Below, in pieces: positions 18,299 to 27,572 of a DNA stretch of 34,765 nucleotides. The first letter of the stretch is position 1. Each line of letters starts with the position of its first letter. The notes beneath the pieces were generated by a model. That model was given only the letters and a program-made list of their open reading frames with translations, did not search any database and was not told the origin of the DNA. The DNA is from Deltaproteobacteria bacterium. Its GTDB lineage: Bacteria > Desulfobacterota > Desulfobacteria > Desulfobacterales > ETH-SRB1. A program made the translations under genes and the position numbers. The stretch covers positions 1-34,765 of the forward strand of contig JAJSZW010000030.1 in assembly GCA_030262895.1 (NCBI GenBank). The letters run 5' to 3'.

Positions 18299-18898
18299 AT
18301 GAGTCACTATCCATTATCAATCATGAACCTGGTTAAAAATATCTCCCGGCTTCCGGGGATAGGAGAAAAGACTGCTGAACGCCTCACTATGCATATAATT
18401 CGTTCTCCGCTAAAAGAGGTTGAACAGCTTTCCCTGAGCATCCTGGAAACCAGGAAAAAAATAAGATCATGTTCCATCTGTTTTGGCCTGAGCGATAGCG
18501 ATATCTGCAATATTTGCAGCGACAGGACAAGAGATAGCTCATTATTGTGTGTGGTGGAACAGCCTGCCGATATGGTGGCTATCGAAAAATCAGGGGCTTT
18601 TAAAGGAATTTATCATATTCTTCAGGGCGCTATGTCTCCGATGGACGGCATAGGGCCTGACGATATAAGGCTCAAGGAGCTGCTATCACGAATAAAAGAT
18701 AATAATGCAAAAGAGATTGTCCTTGCAACTAGCACCACTGTTGAAGGTGAAGCCACAGCATTGTATATTTCTCAGCGTTTAGAAAATTATCCGGTTAAAG
18801 CAACTCGTATTGCTTCAGGAATACCGATAGGTGGTGATCTGAAATACATTGACCAGATTACCATAAAAAGAGCTATGGAAACACGGCATGCCATTTAA
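18299..18898 (+). CDS. recR: Recombination protein RecR
   Basis: NISRLPGIGEKTAERL, C4 zinc finger CSICFGLSDSDICNIC, LCVVEQPADMVAIEKSGAFKGIYHILQGAMSPMDGIGP. Confidence 0.96.
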   Translation: MSHYPLSIMNLVKNISRLPGIGEKTAERLTMHIIRSPLKEVEQLSLSILETRKKIRSCSICFGLSDSDICNICSDRTRDSSLLCVVEQPADMVAIEKSGAFKGIYHILQGAMSPMDGIGPDDIRLKELLSRIKDNNAKEIVLATSTTVEGEATALYISQRLENYPVKATRIASGIPIGGDLKYIDQITIKRAMETRHAI

Positions 18899-19298
18899 TA
18901 CAATAAAACCTTCAGATATATTTATTTGCAAAAAATGCGGTGATTGCTGCAAAGGATTCGGAGGAACATATGTAACAGCAGATGATATTGAAAAAATTGC
19001 AGCTTATATAAATACAGATCCAAAGAAATTTGTTTCAGACTGCTGCCTTAAATCAGGAAGTAAACTGGTGCTTGCACAGGGCGCTGACGGTTACTGTATC
19101 TTCTGGGATGATCTTTGCACCATACATCCGGTTAAACCACGCATGTGCAGGGCATGGCCGTTTATAGAAAGCGTGCTGACAGATATAAACAACTGGCGTA
19201 TCATGGCTGCATCATGCAAGGGCATCCGAACTGATGTGCCTGATAATCTAGTGCAGGAATGTATCCGGTCGGTTCGCGAACATAATTCTCTTACCTAA
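18888..19298 (+). CDS. YkgJ family Zn/Fe-S cysteine cluster-binding protein
   Basis: FICKKCGDCCKGFGG.YVTADDIEKIA, CIFWDDLCTIHPVKPRMCRAWPF. Confidence 0.85.
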   Translation: MPFNTIKPSDIFICKKCGDCCKGFGGTYVTADDIEKIAAYINTDPKKFVSDCCLKSGSKLVLAQGADGYCIFWDDLCTIHPVKPRMCRAWPFIESVLTDINNWRIMAASCKGIRTDVPDNLVQECIRSVREHNSLT

Positions 19299-19305
19299 AA
19301 CAATA

Positions 19306-19385
19306 GTAACGGTTCACAGTTTACGGTTTACGGTTGATCAAAACATAAAACTGTTAACTGTAAACCGACAACCGTAAACTGTTAC
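19306..19385. repeat. Family C inverted repeat (GTAACggttcacAGTTTACGGTTTACGGTTG / ...ACAACCGTAAACTGTTAC)
   Basis: Arms of 7-bp-like sub-words (GTTTACG GTTTACG); the left arm has one extra heptamer GGTTCAC relative to the right arm. Confidence 0.8.
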
Positions 19386-19397
19386 ATAATAATTGCC

Positions 19398-20183
19398 ATG
19401 ATAGGAATATTTGACTCAGGAATAGGCGGGTTAACGGTTGTAAAAGCAATAATGGAGAATCTCTCCGGTTATGATATCATATACTTCGGAGATACCGCCC
19501 GCACACCATACGGAACCAAGAGTTCTGAAACAGTCAAGAAATACGCTCTTGAAAACACCGAGTTTCTTTTAAGCAAGGGCGCAAAAATCGTTGTAATAGC
19601 ATGCAATACAGCTTCAAGTGTTGCCACGGAAAGCGTAGCTGAAAATTTCGATGTTCCGATATTTGAAGTTATTACGCCGGCAGTTGAACTTTCAATCAAT
19701 ACTTCTCATAAACCATGTATTGGAATCATTGGAACCAGAGCAACAGTCAAAAGCGGTATATATGAAAAAAAAATAAAGGAAATGAATCCGCATGCAAGGG
19801 TTTACTCAAAAGCCTGCCCACTCCTTGTCCCCCTGGTTGAAGAAGGCTGGCTTAAAAACCCTGAAACAAAGATGATTGTTAAAAAATATCTGCATCCATT
19901 GAAAGTCAGACAGATAGACACGCTTATTCTTGGCTGTACTCATTATCCTTTATTAAAAAATATCATTCAAAAAAAAATAGGTAAGAAGGTAAACGTCATT
20001 GACTCTTCTATTGCTGTTGCGAGCAATGTAAAGGCATTTTTGGAAAAGCATCAGGAAGTTGACGATCTGCTTGGTAAAAAAGGCAGGTGCGGTTTTTTTG
20101 TATCAGACGTAACCGAGCAGTTTGAAAAAACAGCAACAAGCATGTTTAAAAGAAATATTCATCTAGAACATGTTAAAATATAA
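19398..20183 (+). CDS. murI: Glutamate racemase
   Basis: MIGIFDSGIGGLTVVKAIME, IYFGDTARTPYGTKS, VIACNTASSVA, LILGCTHYPLLK. Confidence 0.96.
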   Translation: MIGIFDSGIGGLTVVKAIMENLSGYDIIYFGDTARTPYGTKSSETVKKYALENTEFLLSKGAKIVVIACNTASSVATESVAENFDVPIFEVITPAVELSINTSHKPCIGIIGTRATVKSGIYEKKIKEMNPHARVYSKACPLLVPLVEEGWLKNPETKMIVKKYLHPLKVRQIDTLILGCTHYPLLKNIIQKKIGKKVNVIDSSIAVASNVKAFLEKHQEVDDLLGKKGRCGFFVSDVTEQFEKTATSMFKRNIHLEHVKI

Positions 20184-20352
20184 GTAACTACTCAGGTGTT
20201 TAGACTGAAGGCTATAGGCTGAAGGAATCAGATGATTCCTGAGTGTTATTCTTTATGTTTAGGACAAAATTTCCGGCTGCTTTAAGAAAATATTGGCGTC
20301 TGGGAGTCTTTTCCCTAAAAGTCTTCAGTCTTCAGCCTAACCAACCTAAGTA
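20184..20352. repeat. Nested inverted repeat, outer GTAACTACTCAGG, inner GACTGAAGGCT..GGCTGAAG
   Basis: Starts directly after the murI TAA; right side CTTCAGTCTTCAGCCTAACCAACCTAAGTA is an imperfect reverse complement of the left. GTAACTACTCAGGT is shared with 8936-8949. Confidence 0.7.
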
Positions 20353-21183
20353 TTATCTCGTTAATGCATAGTTCGGACCTGCAATCAAAAGATTGTTGGT
20401 AATTGTAGATTGTATCTTCTCCATTCTGCTCCCAAAAAAAATGTTTCTTATTAAGCCGCGACCGTATGCCCCTAAAACCACAAGGGCATCATGCGGCACA
20501 TCATAAATGTTTTCTTCAAACTTTCCCCTTTCAAACATATGCCACTCAGTCACATAATGATCCATTTCTTCCTCAAGATTTTCATTTTTGATTATCTCTT
20601 CATACGATTCCTTTGAGACATTTTCCATATGGGTATAAACACTCAGCGGCATTTCAGATGCTCTGCTTATACGAAATCCAAGCTTCAAAGCATTTATTGC
20701 ATTTGCCGAACCACCGAAGAATACCGCAATGCTTCGCCATTTTTTAAAAACAGGGCTGGTTATAAGAACCGGAAACCTGGCAGAATTTACAATACGTCTG
20801 ACTCTCGGCCCTATATAGCCAAGACCAATCTTTGAAGACAAATCGCTTATACTTCTGGGGCAACACATAAAATCAAAATTAGTTGCTATATCCGGAAGAG
20901 TTGATGCTGTATAATTCTTCGGCTCCAGAAATCTTGCTTTGATTTTACCCTGGTCAAGCAGTTCCTTTGCATGTTTTAAAGCGGTTTCCGGTGAGGTCAG
21001 ATAAGAGTTATCAAGATCAATCTGGACAACATCGTTTTCAAAATACATCAAAAACTTTGTGAACTCAGGCATGTAGATAATCAGTGAAGCTCCTGCTTTC
21101 TTGCAAAAGTATATAGATTGCAGTAAAGTTTCCCTTCCAAGAGGAGTATTTCGAAAAATATGAAATAGTTGAGCATCCATCAC
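20353..21183 (-). CDS. Universal stress protein family (tandem Usp-like domains)
   Basis: 276 aa; ALVVLGAYGRGLIRNIFFGSRMEKIQSTITNNLLIAGP C-terminal Usp motif. Confidence 0.78.
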   Translation of the reverse strand: MMDAQLFHIFRNTPLGRETLLQSIYFCKKAGASLIIYMPEFTKFLMYFENDVVQIDLDNSYLTSPETALKHAKELLDQGKIKARFLEPKNYTASTLPDIATNFDFMCCPRSISDLSSKIGLGYIGPRVRRIVNSARFPVLITSPVFKKWRSIAVFFGGSANAINALKLGFRISRASEMPLSVYTHMENVSKESYEEIIKNENLEEEMDHYVTEWHMFERGKFEENIYDVPHDALVVLGAYGRGLIRNIFFGSRMEKIQSTITNNLLIAGPNYALTR

Positions 21184-21208
21184 TTCTCCTTAAATAATAA
21201 ATCAATTT

Positions 21209-22933
21209 TTACAGGACGGTCTGAACCATCAATTCCTTGCGATATTTATCCAATAGCGTAGCCTTAGAAATCATACCTATAAATTTTCCGTTTGCAATTA
21301 CCGGCATGGAAAAAAGCCGATTCATATCCATTTTACGTAGCACTTCAGACAAATCATCGTCAAGATATACAACTTTAACATCAGTATCCATTATCTGGCC
21401 CAAAACCACTGCATCGTACATCAGCGGATTGAAAAGATGGGGCCTTATGTCATCCAGATGAATCATTCCCAAAAAATTACCGGTATTCTCATCCTCAACA
21501 GGAAAATAATTCCTGTGAGATTTTTTTACTATATTAATAAAATCCCTGAGCAGCATATTCTGTTTAACAATTATACAATCTTTCTCAAGCAGCTCCTGAA
21601 CGCTCAGATCAGATAGAACTCTCGCATCTGTGCCCGGTCTTAAAAGCTGACCTTTTTCAACCAGCTCTTTCAGGTAAAAAGAAACAGGCTCAATATAGTG
21701 GCAAAGTGTAGTAGAAATAACTGAAACTATTATAAGAGGAAGAATAACTTCATAACTTCCTGTGATTTCGATAATAAGAAAAATTCCTGTTAGCGGAGCA
21801 TGAAGCATTCCGCTGATAAGTCCCGCCATGCCTAATAAAGCAAAGCAGCCTTCATTTACCCATGGAACTGAAGGCCAAAGTAAAACAAGCCCCCGGTGAT
21901 AAGTCAGACCCGCCAGGCTTCCTATAACAAGACATGGGGCAAATATTCCGCCGGATCCTCCCCAGCCGAGAGTCAAAGAAGTCGCAAGAATTTTTGCAAA
22001 AACAGCCAGGGTAACAATACCGAATCCTTGTGTAAATGCCCCTTCTATCATTGCTCTGACAGAATGATACCCCTCGCCAAGCACGATTGGAAGGAACACA
22101 CCGATTATGCCAACCGCACAACCTCCGGCAGCAGCGCGCACCCATATGGGAAAGGGAGCCTTTTTAGAAACCCCGTGCATTGACCTCAGAAGACGGGTAA
22201 GAAGTACAGACGCAACCGCCGAAATTATTGCCAAACCAATACAGGCAACAATATCTAAATGACCAATATGGAATAAACGATGGCTGAATGCAATCTGGTT
22301 CCCCTGGAGTATTCTGCTTATCTCAGTGCCTGCAACAGAAGCAATTGCTATTGGAACAATATTTACAGCTTTCCACTCTCCAAGAATTACTTCAATAGAA
22401 AATACCATCCCTGCAATGGGAGCATTGAAAATAGAAGATATTGCACCTGCAGCACCGCAGCCAACAATAGTAACGCGCTGGCGGTCATTTAAAGAAAAAA
22501 GTTTTGCAATATTTGAACCAATAGCTGCTCCACTCATAACCACAGGAGCCTCAGGGCCTGCCGAACCTCCGCTGCCTATGGTAAGACAGCTTGATATCAG
22601 GCGAGAAAAACTTGAACGAAATCGCATCAAGCCGCCATAACGTGATACGCTGTAAATTACTTCGGGCACGCCGTGTCCGGCGCCTTCTTTTACCATTTTG
22701 TCCAGGAAGAGCGCAGAAAGAGCCGCCCCAATTGCAGGCATAATAAATGACCACCAATAATGACGAAAATGATGTAGCCATTCAAACATCGCAATAAGCG
22801 ACCGGTTAAGGGCAACAGCCGCCAGCCCGCTGCAGGTGCCTACAATAACGGCTATCAAAATGAGAAGAAGACGGTCGTCGAGGCGAAAAATGGTCCAGCT
22901 TGAAGGATGTCGCCAACGTCTTAAAATGCGCAT
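21209..22933 (-). CDS. ClC-type chloride channel/antiporter with C-terminal CBS domains
   Basis: GSGGSAGPEAPVVMSGAAIGS (GxGxP selectivity filter region), GWGGSGGIFAPCLVIG, C-terminal CBS-pair-like segment. Confidence 0.92.
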   Translation of the reverse strand: MRILRRWRHPSSWTIFRLDDRLLLILIAVIVGTCSGLAAVALNRSLIAMFEWLHHFRHYWWSFIMPAIGAALSALFLDKMVKEGAGHGVPEVIYSVSRYGGLMRFRSSFSRLISSCLTIGSGGSAGPEAPVVMSGAAIGSNIAKLFSLNDRQRVTIVGCGAAGAISSIFNAPIAGMVFSIEVILGEWKAVNIVPIAIASVAGTEISRILQGNQIAFSHRLFHIGHLDIVACIGLAIISAVASVLLTRLLRSMHGVSKKAPFPIWVRAAAGGCAVGIIGVFLPIVLGEGYHSVRAMIEGAFTQGFGIVTLAVFAKILATSLTLGWGGSGGIFAPCLVIGSLAGLTYHRGLVLLWPSVPWVNEGCFALLGMAGLISGMLHAPLTGIFLIIEITGSYEVILPLIIVSVISTTLCHYIEPVSFYLKELVEKGQLLRPGTDARVLSDLSVQELLEKDCIIVKQNMLLRDFINIVKKSHRNYFPVEDENTGNFLGMIHLDDIRPHLFNPLMYDAVVLGQIMDTDVKVVYLDDDLSEVLRKMDMNRLFSMPVIANGKFIGMISKATLLDKYRKELMVQTVL

Positions 22934-22945
22934 ATTTTCAAATAC

Positions 22946-23632
22946 CTAATTATGATCTGCCTTGTCGAGTAGCTTTTCGCTGTCAGCTATTCTCGATAAA
23001 AATGAAGAAGTATCCGGATATGTTCTCAAAAATTCGACAAATGAGTCATCACGCACACAAAAAGCAAGCCTTGAAAGAAGATGTAAATGATTTTTTATAG
23101 ATGTGCTTAATAGAATGAACATAACAAACACCACCCTGTCATCAACGGCCTCAAAGTCTATCGACTTTTCAAGAAAACACGTAGTTATTAAAGAATTATC
23201 TATTTCTTCCGGCAGGGGGGCGCGTGGATGAGGAATAGCAACGCCCTTGCCTATGCCTGTTGATGTTAAAGCTTCTCTTTCGAGCAGCCTTTCATATAGC
23301 CCTTCCTTATTTATTGCCGGAATAGGCACTTTATCCACTGCCGACTTAAGAACTGATTCAACATCATCGCCCTTAATATCATGAAAAACTCCCCCAAGTT
23401 GCATTGCAGGCAGAAGATTTGTCAGCCCGAAGTTCTGTTCTTTTTTTCTTTCCTTATTTGGCAAAGAAAATCGCAGGCCGTGATTAAATGCCCATTTTTC
23501 AAGAATAGACTCTTTAAATATACAACCATTTCCGCTTCTGTGTATCGGTATTCTGCCCTGACGTATCCAACGATCTACAGTGCTAACAGGAAGATCAAGG
23601 CACCTTGCCATATCGTTTAAATTAAGTTTCAT
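22946..23632 (-). CDS. Helix-turn-helix plus PTS EIIA-like (PtsN/fructose type) domain protein
   Basis: MKLNLNDMARCLDLPVSTVDRWIRQGRIPIHRSG (MerR/excisionase-type HTH) then EREALTSTGIGKGVAIPHPR (EIIA active-site His). Confidence 0.85.
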   Translation of the reverse strand: MKLNLNDMARCLDLPVSTVDRWIRQGRIPIHRSGNGCIFKESILEKWAFNHGLRFSLPNKERKKEQNFGLTNLLPAMQLGGVFHDIKGDDVESVLKSAVDKVPIPAINKEGLYERLLEREALTSTGIGKGVAIPHPRAPLPEEIDNSLITTCFLEKSIDFEAVDDRVVFVMFILLSTSIKNHLHLLSRLAFCVRDDSFVEFLRTYPDTSSFLSRIADSEKLLDKADHN

Positions 23633-23952
23633 ATTACAAATAAAAGGATAAGACTGATCATATTAATTAATTGACAAAAATTACCTGTTGAATAAATTGA
23701 AAATATTTATCCTTCATTGCAAAAATGTCAAGTTTAATAAAGGTCTTAAATGCATTCATCTTAAAATTCTTACAGTATCGACAATTTTCTTCAATGATAT
23801 TGATGAGTTTAGAAAGCCGTCAAAAGTTATTAAAAAAATGGTAACGCTTTAGCTTTTTGAAAATATACTTGTTAGTGATCTTTTGCTTTATTTTTTATGA
23901 AAAACGGGATTATATATGAAAATGAAGGTATCCTGCACGATAAGTCAAAAGT

Positions 23953-24131
23953 AGTTTACACTTTGTTGATTTTGTATTTTGGCAGTGAAATTTGAAACTA
24001 GAAATTGGAAATTGGAAAAAATACAAAGATGTAGATGCCTTACCTAATTTCAAATTTCAAATTTCTAATTTCCAGTTTCGACATCGGCATTCAATTCGAC
24101 AACACACGCTTTTTCGAAAACAGTGTAAACT
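23953..24131. repeat. Nested inverted repeat: outer AGTTTACACT/AGTGTAAACT, inner family B GAAACTAGAAATTGGAAATTGG / imperfect complement
   Basis: Outer arms 23953-23962 and 24122-24131 perfect 10 bp; inner arms start 23994 and end 24079. Confidence 0.8.
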
Positions 24132-24143
24132 GGCGAATGAAGG

Positions 24144-24704
24144 ATGCCAAAGGTTTATATAATTATGAATGATGTAAAAAAATCGTACGAAATGATTGCA
24201 GATTTTATTACAGGTGAAATGGTGCCGGACATTGGCGCTGAGGAGAACAGACAGGATGTTGAACGATTTTTGGTTAACGAAAAAGGATTTTCCAAAGAAG
24301 ATATTGAGGTCGATGTCGATATTGAACTTGTTCTTGCAGGCGAGCCTTACAAATCGCAGATAGACCTTGTTGTCTGTGTTGATGGGACAAGATATATGGC
24401 GATAAAATGTGCTGCAGCTTCACTGGGCTCAAGGGAAAGGGAAATTATTGCTGCTTCAAGACTACTTGAAAGCCATCAGATCCCTCTTTCTGTGGTTTCA
24501 GACGGTAAGACCGCGATAGTACTTGATACTGTTTCCGGCAAAAAGCTTTGCGAGGGTTTAAATGCTGTTCCTTCAAAAGATGATTTAAAAGAAAAATTAA
24601 ATTCTTCAGAACTTATTCCTTTGCCGGCTGAAAAACTTGAAAAGGAAAAACTTATTTTCCGATCATATGATGTAATGAATGTAAATGTTCAGCGCAATAT
24701 ATAA
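24144..24704 (+). CDS. Standalone type I restriction HsdR N-terminal-like domain protein
   Basis: 186 aa; NRQDVERFLVNEKGFSKEDIEVDVDIEL...YKSQIDLVVCVDGTRYMAIKCAAASLGSREREIIAASRLLESHQIPLSVVSDG resembles HSDR_N-type nuclease fold. True start may be 24165. Confidence 0.7.
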   Translation: MPKVYIIMNDVKKSYEMIADFITGEMVPDIGAEENRQDVERFLVNEKGFSKEDIEVDVDIELVLAGEPYKSQIDLVVCVDGTRYMAIKCAAASLGSREREIIAASRLLESHQIPLSVVSDGKTAIVLDTVSGKKLCEGLNAVPSKDDLKEKLNSSELIPLPAEKLEKEKLIFRSYDVMNVNVQRNI

Positions 24705-24740
24705 AACTATAACAACACGTTAGCGCTTTTAAATATTATT

Positions 24741-24920
24741 TTTTGACAGGATTTACAAGATATTCAGGATTTAAATTATTGTAGCCGTTCACGGCTTGAA
24801 ACTTGAAATTGGAAATTGAGAAGAACAGTACAAAAGCATGAAGGCCAAATTTCTAATTTCAATGTTCCGTGAACGCTTACAAATCTTGTTTATCCTGTTA
24901 TCCTGTCAGATTCTTTTTCA
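24741..24920. repeat. Family B hairpin nested inside family A hairpin
   Basis: Outer TTTTGACAGGATTTACAAGATATTCAGGATTT / AAATCTTGTTTATCCTGTTATCCTGTCAGA; inner GTAGCCGTTCACGG...TTGAAATTGGAAATT / AATTTCTAATTTCAA...CCGTGAACGCTTAC. Confidence 0.85.
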
Positions 24921-24970
24921 AAAGGCTAAATCGTTACAAACTATAGCGTTGCGTTAATGACGAACGTATA

Positions 24971-25642
24971 TTACTGGCCGGCTACTTCTTTGCCGCAGTG
25001 TTTACATATCTTTGCCCTTTTCTTGATTGTCTCGGCACAGAAAGGGCATTCCCTTGTAAAATTTCTATCGTGTATTTTTTTTATAGCTTTATCCACTTCT
25101 TTTTGAATAAGTTCATTCCCAAACTTGGGGTTTTTGATCGGTTCTATTGCATCCAGCCCTCCAATATCACCTACCATTTCAGCCGCTTTTAGCCTAACCC
25201 TTGCCGGTTCCGTGGCGTCTAAAAGCATTCTTACTATATTTACCTCATCTTTTTCCACATAACAGCCGGCAAGAATTGAAAACCCTTTCTTTATTGCCTC
25301 TTTAAGAACTTCCTGTTGCATAAGGACTTGTTCATCGATAATCTGACCTTCGCCACCATAAGGACTGAATACAGGCATAAGTTCAAATTTATCTTCGCCT
25401 GGATAGCTCATGCATCTGTAGGAAGCATGGTGTCCGACGTGTTCTTCTATATTTTTCCAACCTTTTTTATATAAAGGGCATTCATCATTAAAACATACAT
25501 AAAGATAAGGAGCTCCCCATCCAAGCCCGTCGCTAAAGGAAATTGGCGGAACTTCCCACAGGCTCATTTCCTGGTTGCAATGAGGGCATTTTGGTTTTTC
25601 TTGAGACATTATTTTTTCTAGAACTTGTTCTTTTGTTTCCAT
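24971..25642 (-). CDS. Zinc-ribbon protein with HEAT-like segment, function unknown
   Basis: N-terminal CPHCNQEM...C...CPLY, C-terminal CPFCAETIKKRAKICKHCGKEV double zinc-ribbon; middle resembles a HEAT-like repeat (VRLKAAEMVGDIGGLDAIEPI). Confidence 0.7.
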   Translation of the reverse strand: METKEQVLEKIMSQEKPKCPHCNQEMSLWEVPPISFSDGLGWGAPYLYVCFNDECPLYKKGWKNIEEHVGHHASYRCMSYPGEDKFELMPVFSPYGGEGQIIDEQVLMQQEVLKEAIKKGFSILAGCYVEKDEVNIVRMLLDATEPARVRLKAAEMVGDIGGLDAIEPIKNPKFGNELIQKEVDKAIKKIHDRNFTRECPFCAETIKKRAKICKHCGKEVAGQ

Positions 25643-25875
25643 TATTTATTCTCCATTGTATGTATATTTTTGTCCAAATATTCTGACAACTGTGCTTCAT
25701 AAATACAATAATTATCTGTTATTGCGTAAAAAATACACTAAGCCATATTTATGACTTGTCAATAAATATATTAAATCCTAAATTAAGCGATTGTTGAGTT
25801 TGTCGAAAATGCAAATTTTACATCCCATTATGCAACAAAGGCTTTAAAGGGTAAAGGACTAAATAAATTTATGAA

Positions 25876-26571
25876 GTGAAATATAATAAGAGCAAAAAAT
25901 GGCTGTGCGTTGACCTTGAGACCTTGGAGTACAGTGAGGCATGGGATCTGCAGACAAGTCTTGTTGACGCCGTAAAAAAGAGAATTATTGACAAGGATGT
26001 CATCCTGCTGCTGGAACATCCACCTGTTTTTACGCTTGGCCGCAGGGGCGGATTGGATGATCTTACAGTTCCCCGGGATGTGCTTGAAAAATCAGGAATT
26101 CCAGTGGTTCAGGTGGAAAGAGGCGGAGTTATTACTTTTCACGGGCCGGGCCAGCTTATTATGTATCCAATAATTGACCTTAATGCCGCCAAGATGAGAG
26201 TGGTGGATTATGTTGAAAAACTCGAAGAAGTCATGATCAGAGCGGTTGCGGATTCGGGAATTATAGCTGAGAGGAATTCGCTTAATAGGGGAATATGGGT
26301 TGGAAATAAAAAACTGGGAAGTATAGGAATAGCAATTAGAAGGGGAATATGTTTTCATGGCATGTCTTTAAACGTTAATATTTCAATGAAGCATTTTGGC
26401 TGGATGAATCCATGCGGTCTAAGGGAGATAGGAACAACATCTATGAAACAGGAGCTCTCGCGAAAAGTATCAATGAGCAAGGTATGCGGGGCAGTAAAAA
26501 ATCATGTGGAAACTGTTTTTGGAGTTAATCTTATAAAAACAAGTTTGCCGGAACTATTAAAGAAATTGTAG
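25876..26571 (+). CDS. lipB: Lipoyl(octanoyl) transferase
   Basis: [67 protein letters not shown]-like motifs. GTG start. Confidence 0.94.
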   Translation: [231 protein letters not shown]

Positions 26572-26611
26572 CCGTTCACGGCTTGAAACTTGAAATTGGA
26601 AAGTAGAAATT
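26568..26611 (+). repeat. Left copy of 44-bp perfect inverted repeat flanking lipA (family B)
   Basis: GTAGCCGTTCACGGCTTGAAACTTGAAATTGGAAAGTAGAAATT; partial second copy GTAGCCGTTCACGGCTTA at 26623-26640. Confidence 0.95.
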
Positions 26612-26660
26612 AGGGAGAGATGGTAGCCGTTCACGGCTTACAAGATATTAAACAAACATT

Positions 26661-27545
26661 ATGAGTCAACGTCAGATATCCAAAAAACATGTCAAAAAAC
26701 CCGACTGGCTGAAACGGAATCTGCCATCAGGTCCCACATATGAAAAAGTAAGAAAACTGCTGAGCAAAAGCGGGCTTCATACAGTATGCCAGGAAGCCAA
26801 GTGCCCGAATATCTGGGAATGCTTTGCCCGACATACTTCCACATTCCTGATTATGGGGCCGAACTGCACGCGTAACTGCAGTTTTTGCGCGGTTGAGCAG
26901 GGCTCTTTAAGTCTACCTGATCCGGAAGAACCTGCAAGGGTTGCGGAAGCCGCACGAGAAATGAACCTGAAATATGTTGTCATAACCTCTGTTACAAGGG
27001 ACGATCTGCCTGACGGAGGTGCCGGTCATTTTGCAGAAACCGTCAGGCAAGTGAAAAATAAAATTCCAGATGCGCATGTAGAAATTTTGATACCGGATTT
27101 TCTGGGAGATGAGAGAGCACTTAATACAGTCATGGAATCCAGCCCCGATGTTTTAAATCACAACATTGAAACAGTAAGCCGTCTTTATCCTTTAGTGCGG
27201 CCTGAAGCAGATTACCGCCGTTCACTTGCAGTCCTAAGACAGGCCAAAAAAATAAACACCTCTGTTTTCACAAAGTCAGGCCTGATGCTTGGCCTTGGAG
27301 AGCTTCCCGGAGAAGTCGAGGAAACGCTGAAAGATCTAGTCGAAGCCGGCTGCAATATGCTGACAATTGGACAGTATCTTCAGCCTTCAAAAAAACACAT
27401 AGAGGTTGATCGTTTTGTTTCTCCCGAGGAATTTGATGACTGGAGAAAAACTGCTCTTGAGACAGGTTTTTCCGAAGTTGCCGGCGGGCCTTTTGTCAGA
27501 AGTTCTTATCATGCAAAGGAACTGTATAAAAAAGTTAAATATTAG
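26661..27545 (+). CDS. lipA: Lipoyl synthase (radical SAM)
   Basis: CQEAKCPNIWECF, MGPNCTRNCSFCAVEQG (CxxxCxxC), TVSRLYPLVRPEADYRRSL, TKSGLMLGLGE. Confidence 0.96.
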   Translation: MSQRQISKKHVKKPDWLKRNLPSGPTYEKVRKLLSKSGLHTVCQEAKCPNIWECFARHTSTFLIMGPNCTRNCSFCAVEQGSLSLPDPEEPARVAEAAREMNLKYVVITSVTRDDLPDGGAGHFAETVRQVKNKIPDAHVEILIPDFLGDERALNTVMESSPDVLNHNIETVSRLYPLVRPEADYRRSLAVLRQAKKINTSVFTKSGLMLGLGELPGEVEETLKDLVEAGCNMLTIGQYLQPSKKHIEVDRFVSPEEFDDWRKTALETGFSEVAGGPFVRSSYHAKELYKKVKY

Positions 27546-27572
27546 CTTGTACTGAGGAATATTGAAATTAGA

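Noticed and set aside
22280-22640. Plus-strand ORFs antisense to ClC
   Set aside because: Shadow ORFs; the ClC reading frame has clear family motifs on the minus strand.
24705-24965. Integron attC-like site (ACACGTTAGCGC ... CGTTGCGTTAATGACG)
   Set aside because: Core-like words present, but R'/R'' boxes do not pair properly and no integrase is in the window.
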